Source: Salinibacter sp. 10B
Lineage (GTDB): Bacteria; Bacteroidota; Rhodothermia; Rhodothermales; Salinibacteraceae
DNA: 64,000 nt
Direction: 5' to 3'
Assembly: GCF_002954405.1 (NCBI RefSeq)
Contig: NZ_MQWC01000004.1
Location: 996,990-1,060,989, forward strand
Shown: in pieces, positions 60,590-64,000 of the stretch
Numbering within the stretch: position 1 is the first letter of the stretch
How the letters are laid out: every line of letters starts with the position of its first letter
The notes under the pieces: model-generated
The model's database searches: none
What the model was told of the DNA's origin: nothing
What the model saw: only the letters and a program-made list of their open reading frames with translations
Translations under genes and position numbers: made by a program

Positions 60590-60982
60590 GTGCTTCGTCT
60601 CGCTTCTTGCTCCCGCCGCGTACTCTGTGCCCTTGCGGTCGGCATGAGTCTCGCAATTCTGGCTTCTCTCAGTTCCTGGATTGTCCAGATCGGATCAGCG
60701 AGCCTCCCAGTGTACCTCCTCCACCTCCCCTTCTCTCTCGGCATTCCGTATCTCTTGTTGTGGGCCCCCATGGCACTGGTCTCTGCTCCATCTCAGTATA
60801 GACGCACGTACAGTTGGGGCGCCATCATCCTCGCCCTCGGACTTTCCGCCACATGGTGCGCGTTTGCGTGGATCGATCCTCTGGCAAGCCAATCTGTTAC
60901 CCAGACCGTACTCTTATTCGGATGGATGGCTGGGGGCACTGTCTACGAGGTGCTCTTGATTCTGCTCGTGGCGAGCTCGTAA
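60590..60982 (+). CDS. Small integral membrane protein
   Basis: 130 residues starting with GTG at 60590. Four hydrophobic helices, for example ALAVGMSLAILASLSSWIVQ and a SLGIPYLLLWAPMALV segment. No family recognised. The gene stands alone between two gaps. Confidence 0.5.
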   Translation: MLRLASCSRRVLCALAVGMSLAILASLSSWIVQIGSASLPVYLLHLPFSLGIPYLLLWAPMALVSAPSQYRRTYSWGAIILALGLSATWCAFAWIDPLASQSVTQTVLLFGWMAGGTVYEVLLILLVASS

Positions 60983-61194
60983 GCTACGCCACGGATGAGC
61001 CCCACCAGAGCTTCTTCCGTCGCTCCCGCCCCCCCACGCCGCCCCTTCTGTCCCACGTAAAGGGTAACAGCCGCGCGTCGCTGGCAATCGGTGTGCGGTC
61101 CTGTCCCAATTCGCCTCGGCCCCTGCAATATGTCCATTGCCGATGGCTCTGGTCCCATGAGCACGCCGAGTGTTTTCGCTTTCAGCGATCGAAT

Positions 61195-61503
61195 TTACCG
61201 CTGGACGGAGGAGTCTTCTTCCGGCATCGGCCATAGTGCACCTTCCTCGTGCTCATCCTCGACGAACGGAGGCCGCTCGACGTCTCTAGAGACCTTTCGC
61301 TCTCTCTGATTCCGGGCCAGACTTGCATGGTAGACTAAAACGAGCCCCGGCATTACGAGGAGACTCGCCAGAAGCGACCACATGAGGCTTGTGGTCCACA
61401 GTCCAGCATTGCTCGGGTTAAACATCACCCCGACAAAACTCGCTATTACCCAGGACCCGATGAAGTAAAAGGAACCGACAATAATTTTGCGTACAGTGTT
61501 CAT
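61195..61503 (-). CDS. Small two-helix membrane protein with acidic tail
   Basis: 102 residues from the ATG at 61503. Two membrane helices (IVGSFYFIGSWVIASFVGV and SLLASLLVMPGLVLVYH) are followed by a charged tail ending EEGALWPMPEEDSS. No family recognised; location in the cytoplasmic membrane is likely. Confidence 0.5.
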   Translation of the reverse strand: MNTVRKIIVGSFYFIGSWVIASFVGVMFNPSNAGLWTTSLMWSLLASLLVMPGLVLVYHASLARNQRERKVSRDVERPPFVEDEHEEGALWPMPEEDSSVQR

Positions 61504-61994
61504 GGCAGTAGGAGCAGTCGACAATTGAGGACTGGGGCCCGGTCGGGATAGGGTGTGCATCGGAAGAACTTTTTTTAGTCTGCTAACTCCTTCCTCTTCG
61601 CAGTCACGAGTTTCAAGCTGGAGGCCGAATCGGAAGCAAAGGGGTAAGAAAGCGGATGTTTGGAATTCGTCTCCGGTCGGCCTGCCCCAACAGACGGATA
61701 GCGCCTAGCATTACAGCCGATTACAGCGCGGGCCACGAAGGGGGACCGAAGATTTATGCGCAGATCGAAGATATCGGCCCGCTTCTCCCACCCCATGCGC
61801 CAAGTTCGCCATCGCCTGTAGGCCTCTGGCGCATTTCCCCCTGTTCCCCTCATCCATAAGTGGCCCGAGCCTCCTCCCGTCTTCCGTGAATGCCGCGATA
61901 CTGTTACTCTCTGACCACGAACTGAACTCAACGCCCGCATCCCTCTACGCAGAAACCCGTCTCCGTCCTTCTGGTCCCCATCTTCCCTACTGAT
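61504..61994. other. 491-base intergenic region
   Basis: Divergent promoters are expected here. I see no convincing gene, repeat or RNA. Confidence 0.35.
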
Positions 61995-62621
61995 ATGCGT
62001 CTCGGAGCCTCGATTCTGCTTTTCCTGTTTCTCTTTCCGTGCGCCCTTTCCGCCCAATCGACTGTCCTTTCTGAACCCACTCAATCGACGGAGAAGACGA
62101 TGAGCCCCCTTCGCACCGCACAGCACACCCACCTCTGGCGGGTGGCAGCATGGGGAAGTGCCAACGTGCTCGGCGGCCTCGCCCTAATGTGGGGCAGCGG
62201 ACGAACCACCCGGTCTGCCCGGTGGCACTTCGGTGCAATGTCGGCCGGCTGGGGTGCCGTCAACGTAGGAATTGCAGCCGCAGGCCTGCTCGGCACACCG
62301 AGCACCCCACTTCCCAATCCGGCCGCCCGGCTGGCCGCCGAGCGCCAATTCCACGACATTCTGCTCTTCAATCTGGGGTTGAACGTGGCCTATTCAGCTG
62401 TGGGGGGCACGATGCTTGGGGCTGGCTACCGGGACGTGCAAAACGCAGCACGCTGGCGCGGATTTGGGACATCGCTTATTCTGCAAGGAGTTGGTCTGAT
62501 GGTACTCGATGGCATTGCATTTGTCGCCTCACGCACTCGACTGGACGCCCTCCTAGACGCCCACGTAACGGCCTCCGTCTATCCGCTTCCCTCCGGTGTT
62601 GCCCTCACACTTCAGCTCTAG
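61995..62621 (+). CDS. Exported membrane protein of unknown function
   Basis: 208 residues with a signal peptide (SILLFLFLFPCALSAQ) and four further hydrophobic, Gly/Ala-rich helices (VLGGLALMWGSG, WGAVNVGIAAAGLLG, NLGLNVAYSAVGGTMLGAGY, GTSLILQGVGLMVLDGIAF). Resembles small conserved membrane proteins of Bacteroidota, but I cannot name a function. kptA starts nine bases after its stop. Confidence 0.65.
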   Translation: MRLGASILLFLFLFPCALSAQSTVLSEPTQSTEKTMSPLRTAQHTHLWRVAAWGSANVLGGLALMWGSGRTTRSARWHFGAMSAGWGAVNVGIAAAGLLGTPSTPLPNPAARLAAERQFHDILLFNLGLNVAYSAVGGTMLGAGYRDVQNAARWRGFGTSLILQGVGLMVLDGIAFVASRTRLDALLDAHVTASVYPLPSGVALTLQL

Positions 62622-62630
62622 CCATTTCGC

Positions 62631-63176
62631 ATGGACGACCGACTGACCCAGAGCAGCAAATTCCTGAGCTACGTCCTCCGGCACAACCCCGACGCCCTCA
62701 ACCTGGACCTCGACCCGGGCGGATGGGCCGACGTAGAGACCCTCATTGAACAGGCTCGGGCAGAAGGACGCTCCCTGAGCCGGTCCCGCATCAAACACCT
62801 GATTGCGGCGGGCGAGAAAACCCGGTTCACTCTCAGTGACGACGAATCGAAGATCCGCGCCAACTACGGACATTCGATTGCGGTGGACCTCGACCTGACG
62901 CCCACTGCTCCGCCTCCTGAACTGTATCACGGCACTGCCGAGGCCGCCCTCCCCTCCATTCGCTCAGAGGGCCTGCACCCCCAGTCCCGGCAGTACGTAC
63001 ACCTATCTCCAACCCCAGAGGAAGCCGAATCGGTGGGCCGGCGGCATGGCACGCCCGTGGTCCTCAGGATCAAAGCCCCTGCCCTTTCTGAGGCCGGCTT
63101 CACACTCTACCGCTCGACCGAGACGGTGTGGCTCACGCGACACGTGCCGGCTCGATTCCTTCAGGTCCCGGGATAA
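62631..63176 (+). CDS. kptA: RNA 2'-phosphotransferase (Tpt1/KptA)
   Basis: 181 residues. Family features: KFLSYVLRHNPDAL at the N-terminus, DPGGWADVETLI, RFTLSDDESKIRANYGHSI, LYHGTAEAALPSIRSEGL and YVHLSPTPEEA. It transfers an RNA 2'-phosphate to NAD+. Eukaryotic homologues finish tRNA splicing; the bacterial role is unclear. Nine bases downstream of the preceding membrane protein gene. Confidence 0.93.
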   Translation: MDDRLTQSSKFLSYVLRHNPDALNLDLDPGGWADVETLIEQARAEGRSLSRSRIKHLIAAGEKTRFTLSDDESKIRANYGHSIAVDLDLTPTAPPPELYHGTAEAALPSIRSEGLHPQSRQYVHLSPTPEEAESVGRRHGTPVVLRIKAPALSEAGFTLYRSTETVWLTRHVPARFLQVPG

Positions 63177-63322
63177 AATCGTCTCTGGCTCTACTCAGAA
63201 TGAGCCGTGACTCGCAGTCGGAAACGCCCAACAGGGGCCCTCCTCCCTGAAATCGTACGCGCCAGCGGAGCAGGAGTCCTCCGATGCTCAACCACAAGCG
63301 ACAGCATCGACCCGGGGGCCCC

Positions 63323-63706
63323 TTATGAGGAGGAAGCATCGACGGCGTGTGCCTCCAAATCCTCCCGCGCGAGCACCTGGAGCGCGCTCTCGTGCGTTGC
63401 CGAAAGAAGAACGGGAGGAGCCACGCCCGCCTCCAACGCCTCTTGCCAGCGAGCCGCGCAGAGGCACCACCGGTCGCCCGGCTCCAGTCCGGGAAAATTC
63501 CACTCCGGTCGGGGCGTGCTCAAATCGTTCCCCTGCGCTTTCGTAAAGCGAAGGAAGGCCTCCGTCATCTCCGCACAGACCACGTGCTGCCCGGTGTCCT
63601 CCGGTCCCGTCTCACAACGTCCCGTCCGGTAAAACCCGGTCGTAGGTTCTTGTGAGCACGGTTCGAGGGGATCTCCCAGAACGTTCTTCGGCTCCTGTAC
63701 TTGCAT
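63323..63706 (-). CDS. DUF2237 family protein
   Basis: 127 residues from the ATG at 63706. It carries the family pattern NVLGDPLEPCSQEPTTGFYR, CETGPEDTGQHVVCAEMT, FLRFTKAQGNDLSTPRP, FPGLEPGDRWCLCAARW and VLLSATHESAL. Four conserved cysteines are present. Function unknown for the family. Convergent with kptA, with 146 bases between the stops. Confidence 0.88.
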   Translation of the reverse strand: MQVQEPKNVLGDPLEPCSQEPTTGFYRTGRCETGPEDTGQHVVCAEMTEAFLRFTKAQGNDLSTPRPEWNFPGLEPGDRWCLCAARWQEALEAGVAPPVLLSATHESALQVLAREDLEAHAVDASSS

Positions 63707-63910
63707 GGTAAGTTTCGTTGAGTACGAATAACCAACACGTCGTACGAGCCAACGCTCCCCCCTTGCCCGCCGTTTCTCCTGCCCCTCGTGAGGACTGTGG
63801 CTGCCCGGAACGAATCGGGAACTGCCCTGGCCCTTGCACGAGGATGCTCCAATTCCCATCTTTCGGGAGCCCCCTTGCGTGCTCTCCTTCACTCTGACGC
63901 TACCAAACGC

Positions 63911-64000
63911 ATGGCCAAAGATCCGTTACGCGTCGGCGTTCTCACCGGAGGAGGAGACTGCCCCGGTCTCAATGCAGCTCTCCGAGCCGTCACGAAAACC
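63911..64000 (+). CDS. 6-phosphofructokinase, N-terminal fragment
   Basis: 30 residues to the window edge: RVGVLTGGGDCPGLNAALRA is the ATP-binding start of the PfkA family. The rest is outside the window, so ATP- versus pyrophosphate-dependence cannot be judged. Confidence 0.88.
   Translation, partial: MAKDPLRVGVLTGGGDCPGLNAALRAVTKT

Overview
The window is a GC-rich, gene-dense bacterial chromosome segment with strikingly acidic proteins. It most likely comes from a halophilic member of the Rhodothermota close to Salinibacter. The reasons are a CruF / phytoene synthase / acyltransferase / glycosyltransferase set of the kind needed for a glycosylated, acylated carotenoid such as salinixanthin; a photoactive yellow protein (PYP) gene, a family known from Salinibacter ruber; Asp/Glu-rich surfaces and tails, including a ribosomal protein L21 with a roughly 100-residue acidic tail; and trehalose synthesis genes. 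Species assignment is inference.

Layout. 1-3.9 kb: a partial WbqC-like gene, then cruF, crtB, an acyltransferase and a small exported helical protein. 3.97-20.5 kb: a minus-strand accessory island that looks like a polymorphic effector/immunity locus. Its first genes in transcription order are a 338-aa beta-sandwich protein and a 921-aa cell-wall-directed effector (degenerate M23 fold, SH3b insertion, Ser/Asn/Gly linker, lysozyme-like domain, about 198-aa C-terminal module). Three further copies of the C-terminal module follow, and each of the four modules is followed by a paralogous exported candidate immunity protein. The regions upstream of the repeated modules are mostly frameshifted or truncated. 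Next come a 980-aa effector-like protein with a hydrophobic C-terminal region, a four-helix membrane protein (candidate immunity) and a broken chimera. The island ends next to a family 2 glycosyltransferase (20.85 kb) that I infer once belonged to the carotenoid cluster and that now has no conventional start codon for its N-terminal membrane helix.

21.9-37.0 kb is ordinary housekeeping: LapA-like protein, LD-carboxypeptidase, a large orphan sensor kinase, a pyridine nucleotide-disulfide oxidoreductase, a PNPOx-like protein, a fumarylacetoacetate hydrolase family enzyme, L21/L27, a kynureninase-fold protein, an MtfA-like peptidase, PpiD, DapF and PhoH.

37.8-44.4 kb is the most interesting locus. 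Five co-directional genes encode a coiled-coil repeat protein ending in a PYP-like domain that has lost the chromophore cysteine (Gly), an authentic PYP with the cysteine, a second coiled-coil repeat protein ending in a PYP-like domain with Ser at that position, a CoA-ligase-like enzyme, and a tyrosine ammonia-lyase. The last two would make p-coumaroyl-CoA, the PYP chromophore donor. I read this as a self-contained photosensor module in which the two chromophore-less homologues are candidate partners.

44.6-64 kb: a DUF427 protein, a cystathionine gamma-synthase/lyase, two tandem TPR lipoproteins, a protein of unknown function with fumarylacetoacetase, Hsp20, Nudix, OtsB/OtsA, a glycerophosphodiesterase, a ParA with a small acidic neighbour, several small membrane or unknown proteins, KptA, a DUF2237 protein and the start of a phosphofructokinase. 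I saw no tRNA, rRNA, CRISPR array or intact insertion sequence.
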